NCBI RefSeq assembly: GCF_000281955.1
Contig: NZ_AKKF01000004.1
Coordinates: 1 to 64,000 of the forward strand
Origin: Caulobacter sp. AP07
GTDB taxonomy: Bacteria; Pseudomonadota; Alphaproteobacteria; Caulobacterales; Caulobacteraceae
Direction: 5' to 3'
Length of the DNA stretch: 64,000 bases
In this document: one piece after another, positions 18,910 to 28,201 of the stretch
Numbering within the stretch: the stretch's first letter is position 1
How the letters are laid out: every line of letters starts with the position of its first letter
Position numbers and translations under genes: made by a program
Notes under the pieces: generated by a model
The model's input: only the letters and a program-made list of their open reading frames with translations
Databases searched by the model: none
Told to the model about the DNA's origin: nothing

Positions 18910-19352
18910 TGCATGTTCAGCTAGCGCCGTTCTTTGGATGGGCCGCCACACTTGTGGTGTGCGGCTTGGCGTGGACCCGGGGCTCCCCCGCGGAGCGCTG
19001 GGGCAGTGTCATCGTCCTGATCGGCTCCATCGCGTCCATACCGATCCAGTTTCTGCTGCCGGAACCTAGTCAGGCCACCGTCTCTCTGCTCTGCGAGGGA
19101 CTGTACGGCCTCAGCTTCCTGATGCTGGCCCTGCGCTATGCCAGCCCCTGGCTCGGCGGCGCCATGCTGTTGCAGGCGATCCAGTTCAGCCTGCACGCCT
19201 ATTACATCGTCGGCGATCTGCCGCACGACCAGACCTACCGCATCGTCAACAACCTGAACTCCGCCGGGGTGCTGATCTGCATCCTGTTCGGCATCTTCGC
19301 GTCCTGGCGCCGCCAGGCCCGCGTCCACGACAAGGCTCGCGCCGCAAAATAA
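18909..19352 (+). CDS. Small inner-membrane protein of unknown function
   Basis: 147 residues with four predicted transmembrane helices (about 7-23, 31-48, 59-94 as two segments, and 118-133) and a basic C-terminal tail (RRQARVHDKARAAK). There is no recognised family motif. No ribosome site precedes ATG 18909; the start instead abuts a perfect 13-bp inverted repeat, so translation may be leaderless or controlled by the stem. Later start codons would cut the first helix. Confidence 0.72.
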   Translation: MHVQLAPFFGWAATLVVCGLAWTRGSPAERWGSVIVLIGSIASIPIQFLLPEPSQATVSLLCEGLYGLSFLMLALRYASPWLGGAMLLQAIQFSLHAYYIVGDLPHDQTYRIVNNLNSAGVLICILFGIFASWRRQARVHDKARAAK

Positions 19353-19436
19353 TTGCCGAGTGCGGATGATTCGTTCGTCCCGCGGCAAAATCTCTCCTTG
19401 CCTTCGGCGCGAAAACCCTGTTTCTCGCCGGCGGGC

Positions 19437-19487
19437 CACACCCCCCCAACGGGGTGCAGTCCATCTGTAAGGATGGGAGACATCGCT
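19437..19487 (+). promoter_or_regulatory. serC leader, possible structured RNA
   Basis: Two short stem-loops precede serC: CACCCC..GGGGTG (about 19439-19456) and CCATC-TGTAAG-GATGG (about 19461-19475), the second covering a purine-rich ribosome-site region. A conserved serC leader RNA is known in Alphaproteobacteria; whether this is a member needs a covariance-model search. Confidence 0.4.
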
Positions 19488-20663
19488 ATGACCACGACCC
19501 TCGCCAAGCCGGCGATCCGCCCGGCTCGCCCCGAGTTCTCTTCCGGCCCCTGCGCCAAACGGCCCGGCTGGACCCCCGAAAATCTCAGAAACGCCGTGCT
19601 GGGCCGCTCGCACCGCTCCAAGCTGGGCAAGGGCCGCCTCAAGGCCGCCATCGACCAGACGCGCGAAGTGCTGGAGGTTCCCGCCGACTTCCTGATCGGC
19701 ATCGTCGCCGGCTCCGACACCGGCGCCGTCGAGATGGCCATGTGGTCGATGCTGGGCCAGCGCCCGGTGCAACTGCTGGCCTTCGAATCCTTCGGCAAGG
19801 ACTGGGTCACCGACGTGACCAAGCAACTGAAGCTGCCGAACGTCGAAGTGCTCGACGCGCCCTACGGCCAGCTGCCGGACACCTCGAAGGTGCGTCCCGA
19901 CGCCGACCTGGTCTTCACCTGGAACGGCACCACCTCGGGCGTCCGGGTCCCGAACGCCGACTTCATCAGCGCCGACCGCGAAGGCATCACCATCTGCGAC
20001 GCCACCAGCGCCGCCTTCGCCCAGGAGCTGGACTGGACCAAGCTGGATGTCGTGACCTTCTCCTGGCAGAAGGCCCTGGGCGGCGAGGGCGCGCACGGCG
20101 TGCTGATCCTGTCGCCCCGCGCCGTGGCGCGGCTGGAGAGCTACACCCCGGCCTGGCCGATGCCGAAGCTGTTTCGGATGACGAAAGGCGGCAAGATCGC
20201 CGCCGACATCTTCGAAGGCGCGACCATCAACACGCCGTCGATGCTGTGTGTCGAGGACGCCCTGGACGCCCTGAAGTGGGCCGCCTCGATCGGCGGGCTG
20301 GAAGCCATGCAGGGCCGCGCTGACCAGAACCTGGCGGTGCTGGCCGACTGGGTGGCCAAGACCCCGTGGGTCGATTTCCTGGCCGCCACGCCGGACATCC
20401 GCTCCAACACCTCGGTGTGCCTCAAGGTCGTCGATCCGACGATCGCCGCCCTGCCGGAAGACGCCCAGGCCGACTTCGCCAAGAAGCTGGCCAGCCTGCT
20501 CGAGAAGGAGGGCGCCGCCCTCGACATCGGCGGCTACCGCGACGCCCCGGCCGGCCTGCGCATCTGGTGCGGCGCCACGGTGGAGGCCTCGGACGTCGAG
20601 GCCCTGACGCCCTGGCTCGACTGGGCGTTCGCCACGGTCTCGGCTGAACTGGCCGCCGCTTAA
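19488..20663 (+). CDS. serC: Phosphoserine aminotransferase SerC
   Basis: 391 residues. SerC transfers an amino group from glutamate to 3-phosphohydroxypyruvate, giving phosphoserine, in a PLP-dependent reaction. The alphaproteobacterial type is evident: [12 protein letters not shown] at the start, [25 protein letters not shown], and the PLP lysine in [13 protein letters not shown] (about Lys195). ATG 19488 is chosen with GGGAGA upstream; ATG 19473 is an in-frame alternative. It is followed by serA after a palindromic repeat, as expected for the serine pathway. Confidence 0.96.
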   Translation: MTTTLAKPAIRPARPEFSSGPCAKRPGWTPENLRNAVLGRSHRSKLGKGRLKAAIDQTREVLEVPADFLIGIVAGSDTGAVEMAMWSMLGQRPVQLLAFESFGKDWVTDVTKQLKLPNVEVLDAPYGQLPDTSKVRPDADLVFTWNGTTSGVRVPNADFISADREGITICDATSAAFAQELDWTKLDVVTFSWQKALGGEGAHGVLILSPRAVARLESYTPAWPMPKLFRMTKGGKIAADIFEGATINTPSMLCVEDALDALKWAASIGGLEAMQGRADQNLAVLADWVAKTPWVDFLAATPDIRSNTSVCLKVVDPTIAALPEDAQADFAKKLASLLEKEGAALDIGGYRDAPAGLRIWCGATVEASDVEALTPWLDWAFATVSAELAAA

Positions 20664-20678
20664 ACCGACGCCGTAGAA

Positions 20679-20777
20679 CCCCCTCCGTCGGCTTCGCCGC
20701 CACCTCCCCCAAGGGGGAGGATCTCGGAGCTCAGATGCTCCCCCTCTGGGGGAGCTGTCGCGGAGCGACTGAGGGGG
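20679..20777. repeat. Palindromic element, type E (serC-serA)
   Basis: Outer CCCCCTC (20679-20685) and GAGGGGG (20771-20777) enclose two hairpins, CCTCCCCC-AA-GGGGGAGG (20703-20720) and GCTCCCCC-TCT-GGGGGAGC (20737-20755). About 99 bp, same head-to-head hairpin plan as type C but different sequence. Confidence 0.85.
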
Positions 20778-20814
20778 CTTTCACCCACGAAATTCTCCGC
20801 AAGGAACACTCCAC

Positions 20815-22395
20815 ATGACCGCTCCCCGCGTCCTCATCGCCGACAGCCTGTCGCCCGCCGCCGTCGCCATCTTCACCGCCCGCGGCGTCCAGGCCGACGT
20901 CAAGACCGGCCTCAGCAAGGCCGAACTGCTCGAGATCATCGGCGACTATGACGGCCTGGCCGTCCGCTCGGCGACCAAGGCCGATCCCGAGGTCATCGCC
21001 GCCGCCAAGAAGCTGAAGGTCATCGGCCGGGCCGGCATCGGCGTCGACAACGTCAACATCCCGGCCGCCACCGCCGCCGGCATCGTGGTGATGAACACCC
21101 CGTTCGGCAACTCGATCACCACCGCCGAGCACGCCATCGCCATGATGTTCGCCCTGGCCCGCCAGCTGCCGGCCGCCGACGTCTCCACCCAGGCCGGCAA
21201 GTGGGAGAAGAACCGCTTCATGGGCGTGGAGCTGTACGCCAAGACCCTGGGCCTGATCGGGGCCGGCAACATCGGCGGCATCGTCGCCGACCGGGCGCAG
21301 GGCCTGAAGATGAAGGTCGTGGCCTACGACCCCTTCCTGTCCCCCGAGCGGGCCATCGAGATCGGCGTCGAGAAGGTCGAGCTGGACGAGCTGCTGGCCC
21401 GCGCCGACGTCATCACCCTGCACACCCCGCTGACCGACAAGACCCGCAACATCCTGTCGGCCGACGCCCTGAAGAAGACCCGCAAGGGCGTGCTGATCGT
21501 CAACTGCGCCCGCGGCGGCCTGGTCGACGAGGTCGCCCTGCGCGAACTGCTCGACAGCGGCCATGTCGGCGGCGCCGGCTTCGACGTCTTCACCGAGGAG
21601 CCGGCCAAGGCCAATCCGCTGTTCGGTTCGGACAAGGTGGTGGCCACCCCGCACCTGGGCGCCAGCACCAACGAGGCCCAGGAGAACGTCGCCCTGCAGG
21701 TCGCCGAGCAGATGAGCGACTACCTGCTGACCGGCGCGGTGACCAACGCCCTCAACAGCCCGTCGATCAGCGCCGAGGAAGCTCCCAAGCTGAAGCCGTT
21801 CGTGGCCCTGGCCGAGAAGATCGGCGCCCTGGCCGGCCAGATGGTCGATTTCGGCATCCTGGCCATCGACATCGCCTACGAGGGCGAGGTGTCCAACCTC
21901 AACGTCAAGCCGATGACCTCGGCGGCCCTGGCCGGAATCCTCAAGCCGATGCTGGCCGAGATCAACATGGTCTCCGCGCCGGCCGTGGCCAAGGAGCGCG
22001 GCATCACCGTTTCGGAGAGCCGCCAGGAGGTCAGCCCCACCTATGACAGCCTGATGCGCATCACCATCACCACAGAAAAGGGCAAGCGCGCCTTCGCCGG
22101 CACGGTGATCGCCGGCGCGCCGCGCATGGTCGAGGTCAAGGGCATGGAGCTGGACGCGGGCTTCTCGCCGGCCATGCTCTACATCAACAACCTCGACAAG
22201 CCGGGCTTCATCGGCGCCCTGGGCATGCTGCTGGGCGAGGCGGGCGTCAACATCGCCACCTTCAACCTCGGCCGCCTGTCGGCCGACGAGGACGCCATCG
22301 CCCTGGTCGGCGTCGACCAGGCCCCGGACGAGGTGCTGCTGGGCAAGATCCAGGCCCTGCCGCACGTCAAGGAAGCCCGGGCGCTGACGTTCTAG
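20815..22395 (+). CDS. serA: D-3-phosphoglycerate dehydrogenase SerA
   Basis: 526 residues, the long form with an intervening and a C-terminal ACT domain. SerA oxidises 3-phosphoglycerate to 3-phosphohydroxypyruvate, the first step to serine. NAD-binding GLIGAGNIGGIVA, the NCARGGLVDEVAL Arg loop and catalytic His in ATPHLGASTNEAQ are clear. The ACT domain (about 452-526) contains NNLDKPGFIGALGMLLGEAGVNIATF and probably binds serine for feedback control. Same direction as serC. Confidence 0.97.
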   Translation: MTAPRVLIADSLSPAAVAIFTARGVQADVKTGLSKAELLEIIGDYDGLAVRSATKADPEVIAAAKKLKVIGRAGIGVDNVNIPAATAAGIVVMNTPFGNSITTAEHAIAMMFALARQLPAADVSTQAGKWEKNRFMGVELYAKTLGLIGAGNIGGIVADRAQGLKMKVVAYDPFLSPERAIEIGVEKVELDELLARADVITLHTPLTDKTRNILSADALKKTRKGVLIVNCARGGLVDEVALRELLDSGHVGGAGFDVFTEEPAKANPLFGSDKVVATPHLGASTNEAQENVALQVAEQMSDYLLTGAVTNALNSPSISAEEAPKLKPFVALAEKIGALAGQMVDFGILAIDIAYEGEVSNLNVKPMTSAALAGILKPMLAEINMVSAPAVAKERGITVSESRQEVSPTYDSLMRITITTEKGKRAFAGTVIAGAPRMVEVKGMELDAGFSPAMLYINNLDKPGFIGALGMLLGEAGVNIATFNLGRLSADEDAIALVGVDQAPDEVLLGKIQALPHVKEARALTF

Positions 22396-22404
22396 GACCC
22401 AGAT

Positions 22405-22565
22405 CCTTCTCCCCTTGCGGGAGAAGGTGGCCCGAAGGGCCGGATGAGGGGTCTCTCAAACCTGAACGCCGCGTCCGGTCGAAAGGCTGGGCGCGGCGTT
22501 TGCGTTCATCGATCCCTCACCCGACGGTCCTCCGGACCGTCACCCTCTCCCGCAAGGGGAGAGGG
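22405..22565. repeat. Palindromic element, type C copy 2 (161 bp)
   Basis: Same architecture and length as 8397-8557. The end hairpins and GGATGAGGGGTCTCTCAAA are identical; the inner hairpins differ in sequence but keep pairing (GGCCCGAAGGGCC; ACGGTCCTCCGGACCGT; AACGCCGCG with CGCGGCGTT). It starts 9 bp after the serA stop and fills most of the 287-bp gap before the VanZ-like gene. Confidence 0.93.
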
Positions 22566-22682
22566 AAGGCGCCGATACGCAGATTCCGTGCAGGACCGGG
22601 GGCGAAGTGGAGCAGGCCTCGGAACGCCGTTCCCAAGCCGCGCCGCAGCGGCTAGTCGGGACCGTCACGCCCAGGAGTCCGC

Positions 22683-23045
22683 ATGCCGCCTCGCGTCCGC
22701 CGCAAGATCAACCGCCTGGTCTTCGCCGTCTTCGTGGCCGCCTCGGCCTTCACCCTGTGGCGGGCCCTGGTTCCGGGCGACGACAGCGTCGGCCTGATTC
22801 CCTGGGACAAGGCCAAGCACTTCATCGTCTTCTACGTGCTGGCGACCCTGGCCGGCCTGGCCCTGCCGCGCAGCCGCCTGTCGCGCATCGGCCTGGTGGT
22901 GCTGGCCTTCGGCGGCCTGATCGAGATTCTGCAGGGCCTGCCGATCATCGGCCGCGACGCCTCGTGGTTCGACCTGCTGGCCGACGCCTGCGGCATCTGC
23001 GCGGCGTTCGGGCCGATGGTGCTGACCCGGTGGCGGGAGCGGTAG
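22683..23045 (+). CDS. VanZ-like membrane protein
   Basis: 120 residues. VanZ-like proteins are small membrane proteins named from a teicoplanin-resistance accessory gene; most have no known activity. Four hydrophobic segments (about 10-28, 45-62, 70-88, 98-116) and the family motif WDKAKHFIVFYVLA with a later ASWFDLLADACGI match the fold. Nothing suggests glycopeptide resistance. It converges on the kinase downstream, with 7 bp between the stops. Confidence 0.83.
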   Translation: MPPRVRRKINRLVFAVFVAASAFTLWRALVPGDDSVGLIPWDKAKHFIVFYVLATLAGLALPRSRLSRIGLVVLAFGGLIEILQGLPIIGRDASWFDLLADACGICAAFGPMVLTRWRER

Positions 23046-23052
23046 GCCGGCC

Positions 23053-24855
23053 CTAGGGGGCGACCTCCACGGTCATTCCGGCCTCCGCCTCGGCTCGCGC
23101 CTCCGCCACCGCCGCCAGCAGCGAGAACAGCGCCACGGTGTCGATCGGCTTGCGCAGCACGCCGTCGGCGCCGGCCCGGCGATAGCGGGCCACGTCGTCG
23201 TCGAAGACGTTGGCGGTCAGCATCCAGACCGGGATGCGGGTCCCGGCCGGTTCGGCGCGGCGGATCTCGGCCAGGGCCGCCAGGCCGTTCAGCACCGGCA
23301 TGTTGACGTCCATCAGGACCAGGTCGAAGGCCTGGGCCCGCCAGGCGTCCAGGGCCCGGGCCCCGTCCTCGGCGAACACCAGCTCGACCGGCGAGGCGGC
23401 CAGCAGGGCGGCCAGCACCCGGCGGTTGGCGGGGTTGTCCTCGGCGGCCAGCACCCGGATCGGGCCGGCGACGCGCGGCTCGGCCACGACCGTGACCGCG
23501 ACGGCGGGCGCCGCCAGGATCGGCGCCTCGAAGGCGAACCAGAACACCGCCCCCCGTCCGCCCGTGTCACCCGTGGGGGCGTCGTCGACGCCGATCTCGC
23601 CGCCCATCAGGGCCAGGTTGGCGGCGCAGATCGCCAGGCCCAGGCCGCCGCCGCCCAGCCGGCGTCCGCGCTCGGTCTGCTCGAAGGCCTCGAACATCCG
23701 GGCGCGATCGTCGGGCGGGACGCGGGAACCGGTGTCACGCACCTCGACCAGCGCGGCCAGGGCCTGGTCCCTGGCGACGCCCGCCAGCCGCACCGCGACC
23801 CGGCCGCCCGACGGCGTGGCCTTCAGGGCGTTGGACACCAGGTTGACCAGGGTCTGCTCCAGCTTGGCCTCGTCGGCCAGCAGGCCGAAGGACAGGGCGG
23901 GGTCGGCGTCCTCGAAACTCAGCACCACGCCCACCGCCTCGGCATGGGCGCTCCACACCCGCACGACGGTGCGCGCCAGATGGCGCAGGTCGACGGCGGC
24001 CGGACGCAGCTGGGCCTTGCCGGCCTCCAGGCGGGTCAGGTCCAGCACGGTGTCCAGCAGCCGGGTCAGCTGGCCGCCGCCGTCCAGCACGCCCTGGGCC
24101 AGCTCGGCCTGGGTGGGGGTCAGCAGGGTCTCGCGCCGCAGGGCGTGGGCGAAGCCCATCACGGCGTTGAGCGGGGTGCGAATCTCGTGACTGGCCACGG
24201 CCAGCAGTTCGGACTTGGCGCGGCTGGCCGCCTGGGCCTCCTCGATGGCCTGGGTGAGGGCGACGTTCTTGCGGGCCAGGTCGCGCAGGGTCCGGGCCAG
24301 GGCCCGGTCGGTCTTCTGCTGCCGCCAGGTGGCGCTCAGCACCGCGGCCACGAACAGCGTCATGGCGATGGCGTAGTGGTTGTCGGCCAGTCGCGTCGGC
24401 CGGTCGAGCGCGAACCAGATCAGGGTGACCACCGGCGGGCCGATGGCCGTGACGTAGCTGACGCGGTTGGTGTGGACGCGCAGGGCGGCGAACAGCAGCA
24501 CGCAGATCACCAGCAGCGCCGCCTCGACCCTGACGATCGGCGGGCCGAACTGGCGGATCTGGACGGCCAGCCAGCAGGCGTTGATCGACAGCAGGAACAC
24601 CAGGGCGATCGATCGCCAGCGCAGCCGCCGGAAGGCCGCGACCGGGTCGGAATGGCGGACCGCCAGCTCGGTGGCGCCCAGCAGGGCCGCGTAGAGCACC
24701 AGCTCGACGCCGCCGAACAGGGTCATGCTCAGCGGCGTGTAGATCGCCAGCAGCCCGACGAAACAGGCGACCAGGCCCAGGCGCGACAGCACCAGCCCAC
24801 GCGTATAGCGAACGAACCCGTCCAGCCGGGTGACGTCCAAGGTCTGTTCGACCAT
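23053..24855 (-). CDS. Hybrid sensor histidine kinase with six-helix membrane region
   Basis: 600 residues. The N-terminal 200 residues form about six transmembrane helices without a clear periplasmic domain. HisKA contains VASHEIRTPLNAVMGF; HATPase shows NLVSNALKATP (N box) and GGGGLGLAIC (G2), but the G1 box reads DTGSRV instead of DTGIGI. The receiver has AAEDN, LMDVNMPVLNG and RKPID. ATG 24855 is preferred, with GAGGA upstream, over TTG 24870. The altered G1 may lower ATP binding. Signal unknown. Confidence 0.92.
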   Translation of the reverse strand: MVEQTLDVTRLDGFVRYTRGLVLSRLGLVACFVGLLAIYTPLSMTLFGGVELVLYAALLGATELAVRHSDPVAAFRRLRWRSIALVFLLSINACWLAVQIRQFGPPIVRVEAALLVICVLLFAALRVHTNRVSYVTAIGPPVVTLIWFALDRPTRLADNHYAIAMTLFVAAVLSATWRQQKTDRALARTLRDLARKNVALTQAIEEAQAASRAKSELLAVASHEIRTPLNAVMGFAHALRRETLLTPTQAELAQGVLDGGGQLTRLLDTVLDLTRLEAGKAQLRPAAVDLRHLARTVVRVWSAHAEAVGVVLSFEDADPALSFGLLADEAKLEQTLVNLVSNALKATPSGGRVAVRLAGVARDQALAALVEVRDTGSRVPPDDRARMFEAFEQTERGRRLGGGGLGLAICAANLALMGGEIGVDDAPTGDTGGRGAVFWFAFEAPILAAPAVAVTVVAEPRVAGPIRVLAAEDNPANRRVLAALLAASPVELVFAEDGARALDAWRAQAFDLVLMDVNMPVLNGLAALAEIRRAEPAGTRIPVWMLTANVFDDDVARYRRAGADGVLRKPIDTVALFSLLAAVAEARAEAEAGMTVEVAP

Positions 24856-24873
24856 GCCGATCCTCGCCAACGC

Positions 24874-24903
24874 GCCACTACGTCCTGGGCCACTACGTCC
24901 TGG
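24874..24903. repeat. Perfect 15-bp tandem duplication
   Basis: GCCACTACGTCCTGG occurs twice head to tail (24874-24888, 24889-24903), 19 bp before the kinase start. It could be a regulator site pair or a slippage product. Confidence 0.75.
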
Positions 24904-24989
24904 AATGACCCTGGGGAAGCTAGAGCATTCGCCGGCGATTCTGGGTTGTACGCTCGCCTATCAGGCGAACGTCGCGTGGGACGGTGAGG

Positions 24990-26888
24990 CTAGGCCTTGG
25001 TCCGAGTCTCAGCGGGCTGGCGCTTGGGCGGGGCGATGTCCCGCAAGCCTTCGACCATGGCGAACAGCTGCTGGCGCACGCCGAACTCGTCACCGGCCAG
25101 GGCGGCGGCTTCCAGCTTGGCCAGGGCGGCGGGGGTGATCGGAGCCAGGGGTCGCAAGGGGGTGGCCTCGGTGACGCCCGGGGCCTTGGGGCGGGCGGTC
25201 TCGTTGACGTCGACCAGGGCCTCGGTGAGCTTCTCGCCGGGACGCAGGCCGGTGATGCGGATCTCGATGTCGCGGTCGGGGACCAGGCCCTGCAGTTCGA
25301 TCATTCGCCGGGCCAGGTCGATGATCTTGACCGGCTCACCCATCTCCAGGGTCAGCACCCCGGTCGGCGGCTCGGGATCGACGGCCGACAGGGCCGCCGC
25401 CCGCAGCACCAGCTGCACGGCCTCGGGGATGGTCATGAAGTAGCGCTCGACCTGGGCGTCGGTCAGGGTGACCGGGCCGCCGCGGGCGATCTGGTGCTGG
25501 AAGATCGGCACCACCGAACCGGCCGAGCCCAGCACGTTGCCGAACCGCACGACATTGACCCGGGTGGAGCCGCCGCCGCCGAACTGACGGACCACGGCCT
25601 CGGCCACCCGCTTGGTCGCGCCCATCACGCTGGCCGGGGCGACGGCCTTGTCGGTCGAGATCAGCACCAGGTGGGCCGCGCCGCAGGCCTTGGCCGCCGC
25701 GGCGACGTTGCGGCTGCCCAGCACGTTGGTGCGCACGCCCTCGCAGGGGTGGTTCTCGACCAGGGTGACGTGCTTGAGGGCGGCGGCGTGGAAGATGATC
25801 TCGGGCGTCTCGGCGGCGAACACCAGCTTCAGGCGATCGGCGTCGCGCACGTCGCACAGCACGTCGCGGCGGGCCAGCGACGGCCAGGCCTCGCCCAGCT
25901 CGCGGTCGATGTGGAAGAGGTTGGCCTCGGCGGCGTCCAGCAGGGTCAGCTGGGCCGGGCCGCTGGCGGCGATCTGCCGGGCCAGTTCCGAGCCGATGCT
26001 GCCGCCGGCTCCGGTGACCAGCACCCGCCGCCCGGCGACCAGGGCGCGGACGGGCTCGGGGTCCAGCCGCACCGGGGCGCGGCTGAGCAGTTCTTCCAGG
26101 CTGATCTCGCGCAGGTGCGAGCCGCCGCCGCCGCCCGCGTTCATGTCGACCAGGCCCTGGCGGCGCAGCAGGCGCACGCCTTCGGTCCTCAACCGGCCCA
26201 GGCGCTCGGCCCCGAAGGCGCTGAGCGGGCCGTCGGTGAGGAACAGCAGGGCGGCCGGCTGCAGGCCGCCGTCGCGCAGCTGGGTCATGACGGCGTCGAA
26301 GTCGCCGATCGCGCCCAGCACGCAGACCCCGCCCAGCTCGTCGCCGGTCTCGCGGGCCTGCGGGGTCAGCACCCCGACCGGGGCGTAGCGCTCGCCCAGG
26401 GCGGCGGGGGCGCGCAGGAAGGCCTCGGCCTCGTTGGCCGCGCCGACGATCAGCAGGCGCGGCAGGGCCGGCGAGGCGGGCGCCGGGCGCAGCCGCAGCA
26501 GCGAATCGATCAGCATCCTCTCGTGCAGGGCGCGACGGACGATGCGCAGGCCGGCCAGCAGGGCGGTGAGGATCAGGAAGGCGGCGGCCAGGGTTCGCAG
26601 GCCGCCGGGCTGGCGCACCCCGGCCAGATAGGCCAGCAGGGCGAAGGTCAGGGTGGTCAGCAGGGCCGACCGCGCCAGGCGCAGGCCGTCGCTGGCCGCG
26701 AAGAACCGCCAGGGCGAGCGTTCGACCTGGAACAGGATCTCGACCACGAGGGCGCAGCCGGCGAACAGCGCGGCGTGGAGCAGGGCCGAAGGGGCGAAGG
26801 GCGCGACGCCGGCGCTCAGAAGTTGGGCCAGGAGCAAGGCCATGAAGGCCAGCGCCATGTGCGCCCCGACTTTGACCGCTCGACCCAT
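24990..26888 (-). CDS. Nucleoside-diphosphate-sugar dehydratase, CapD/FlaA1/PglF-type, membrane-anchored
   Basis: 632 residues. About four transmembrane helices (residues 8-120), then a first Rossmann domain (LLIVGAANEAEAFL) and a second, catalytic SDR domain starting VLVTGAGGSIGSELARQI. Extended-SDR residues typical of UDP-GlcNAc 4,6-dehydratases are seen: LISTDKAV and MGATKR (Met replacing the usual Tyr), plus RFGNVLGSAGSVVPIF and RPGEKLTE. Such enzymes start synthesis of deoxyamino sugars for LPS, capsule or glycan. No glycosyltransferase is adjacent, so the polymer is unknown. Confidence 0.92.
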   Translation of the reverse strand: MGRAVKVGAHMALAFMALLLAQLLSAGVAPFAPSALLHAALFAGCALVVEILFQVERSPWRFFAASDGLRLARSALLTTLTFALLAYLAGVRQPGGLRTLAAAFLILTALLAGLRIVRRALHERMLIDSLLRLRPAPASPALPRLLIVGAANEAEAFLRAPAALGERYAPVGVLTPQARETGDELGGVCVLGAIGDFDAVMTQLRDGGLQPAALLFLTDGPLSAFGAERLGRLRTEGVRLLRRQGLVDMNAGGGGGSHLREISLEELLSRAPVRLDPEPVRALVAGRRVLVTGAGGSIGSELARQIAASGPAQLTLLDAAEANLFHIDRELGEAWPSLARRDVLCDVRDADRLKLVFAAETPEIIFHAAALKHVTLVENHPCEGVRTNVLGSRNVAAAAKACGAAHLVLISTDKAVAPASVMGATKRVAEAVVRQFGGGGSTRVNVVRFGNVLGSAGSVVPIFQHQIARGGPVTLTDAQVERYFMTIPEAVQLVLRAAALSAVDPEPPTGVLTLEMGEPVKIIDLARRMIELQGLVPDRDIEIRITGLRPGEKLTEALVDVNETARPKAPGVTEATPLRPLAPITPAALAKLEAAALAGDEFGVRQQLFAMVEGLRDIAPPKRQPAETRTKA

Positions 26889-26898
26889 AGACGCACTC

Positions 26899-26971
26899 CC
26901 GCCACGACCGCCGTGAAGCGGTCCGAGGTGGACTTAGCACGCTCGCCGCGCGCCGTCGCCGGTCGTGGCGG
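26899..26971. promoter_or_regulatory. 12-bp inverted repeat upstream of the sugar dehydratase
   Basis: CCGCCACGACCG (26899-26910) and CGGTCGTGGCGG (26960-26971) are perfect complements separated by 49 bp. It may be a looped operator or an RNA stem between the YcaC-like gene and the dehydratase gene. Confidence 0.4.
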
Positions 26972-26985
26972 CGCGGCGGGCATGA

Positions 26986-27633
26986 TCAGGCGCCCGACCC
27001 CGCGCGCCCGGCGAGAAGCTGCAGTTCCCAGGCCAGGGCGACGCCGCTGGCCCCGCCGTGATCGATCAGCACGGGACCCAGGGCCGCCGCGGTGTCTTCC
27101 CGCGCCCAATCGCGCTGCCATTCGCCCATGGCCGCCAGCCAGGTGATCGGCGTCGCGCCGGCGGCGACCATGCGGCGCACGGCCATGTCGTGGGCTTCGG
27201 CCGAGACCCCGCCCGAAGCGTCGGTGACGATGAACACGTCATAGCCCTCGCCGAGCGCCTGGAGCGCCGGCATGGCCAAGCAGATCTCGGTCCAGAGCGC
27301 CGCCAGCACCAGTTGCTTGCGACCGCTCTTCCTGACGATGTCGACGACGCGCTCGTCCTGCCAGGTGTTGATGAAGGTGCGGTCGATCGGCTTCTGGTCG
27401 GGGAAGACGTCCTGAAGGCCCTTGATCAGATAGCCGCCACGCTCCTCGATCACCGTGGTCAGGATCGTCGGCACGTCGAAGACCTTGGCGGTCTTGGCCA
27501 GGCCGATGACGTTGTTGACGATCAGCGTCGGCTCATGGCTGTTCAGGTTGGCGAACTGGTAGGGCTGGTGGTCGATCAGCACCAGAATGCTGTCTTCGGG
27601 GCGCAGCAGGGCCTCGAGGCCGGTCTTGGGCAT
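26986..27633 (-). CDS. YcaC-like isochorismatase-family hydrolase
   Basis: 215 residues. Cysteine-hydrolase fold with Asp in LVLIDHQPYQF and the nucleophile Cys in LAALWTEICLAMPALQA; typical YcaC features include TTVIEERGGYLIKGLQDVFP and FINTWQDERV. The substrate of YcaC-like enzymes is not known; related enzymes act on isochorismate, nicotinamide or carbamoyl compounds. It is 30 bp downstream of a SnoaL-like gene on the same strand. Confidence 0.88.
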   Translation of the reverse strand: MPKTGLEALLRPEDSILVLIDHQPYQFANLNSHEPTLIVNNVIGLAKTAKVFDVPTILTTVIEERGGYLIKGLQDVFPDQKPIDRTFINTWQDERVVDIVRKSGRKQLVLAALWTEICLAMPALQALGEGYDVFIVTDASGGVSAEAHDMAVRRMVAAGATPITWLAAMGEWQRDWAREDTAAALGPVLIDHGGASGVALAWELQLLAGRAGSGA

Positions 27634-27663
27634 GGGAACTCCTTGGAACGTGCGGTGGGCGGC

Positions 27664-28041
27664 TCAGGCGCCGGCGGGGTCGAGAAGGACGTGGAGGGTC
27701 TGGATCCGGCCGCCCTCGAAGCGGGCGACGTCGGTTCCCGTCACGGCGACGGGACCGCCCGGGGGACCGGCGGCCCAGCGCAGCCGCCCGACGCCGTGGT
27801 GGCCCACGGCGGGGCCGATCGCGGTGAAGGCGAAGACCGGCGGCAGGCTGGCGAGCAGTTCGGTCACCGCTTCGGAGATCGCGGCGTGGCCCGTCGCCGA
27901 GGCCTGCGGTTCGTGCAGCACGGCGCCTTCGGCATAGAGTTCGCCGATGGCCTCGATGCGTCGCCCGGCGTCGCGCTCGCCGAACACCCGCGTGAGGTTG
28001 GCCTGCATCAGGCCGTCATAGTCGATGCGTTCCGCGATCAT
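27664..28041 (-). CDS. SnoaL-like/NTF2-fold protein
   Basis: 125 residues. Cone-shaped alpha+beta barrel pattern of the SnoaL-like family: N-terminal helix, RIEAIGELYAEGAVLHEPQASATGHAAISEAVTELLASLPP, then strands ending FEGGRIQTLHVLLD. Such proteins may be small-molecule isomerases or ligand binders; no catalytic assignment is possible. Likely in an operon with the YcaC-like hydrolase downstream; the AraC regulator gene lies just upstream. Confidence 0.78.
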   Translation of the reverse strand: MIAERIDYDGLMQANLTRVFGERDAGRRIEAIGELYAEGAVLHEPQASATGHAAISEAVTELLASLPPVFAFTAIGPAVGHHGVGRLRWAAGPPGGPVAVTGTDVARFEGGRIQTLHVLLDPAGA

Positions 28042-28201
28042 CTTCCGTCTTCCGGACCAGGATTTCCGGGAGGGCGAGTGTTCTCAAACGCTCAATACGC
28101 CTTCGCTCGCCCGTCCGATCGAGGCAAGATTGTCCCGCCGCCGCGCGGAAGGCCCTGTCCGATCCTGCGATCGCTGGTTCGAAACCGCTGCGGGAACGCG
28201 A

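Noticed and set aside
22683-23045. Glycopeptide-resistance vanZ
   Set aside because: VanZ-like proteins are widespread and no other van genes are present.
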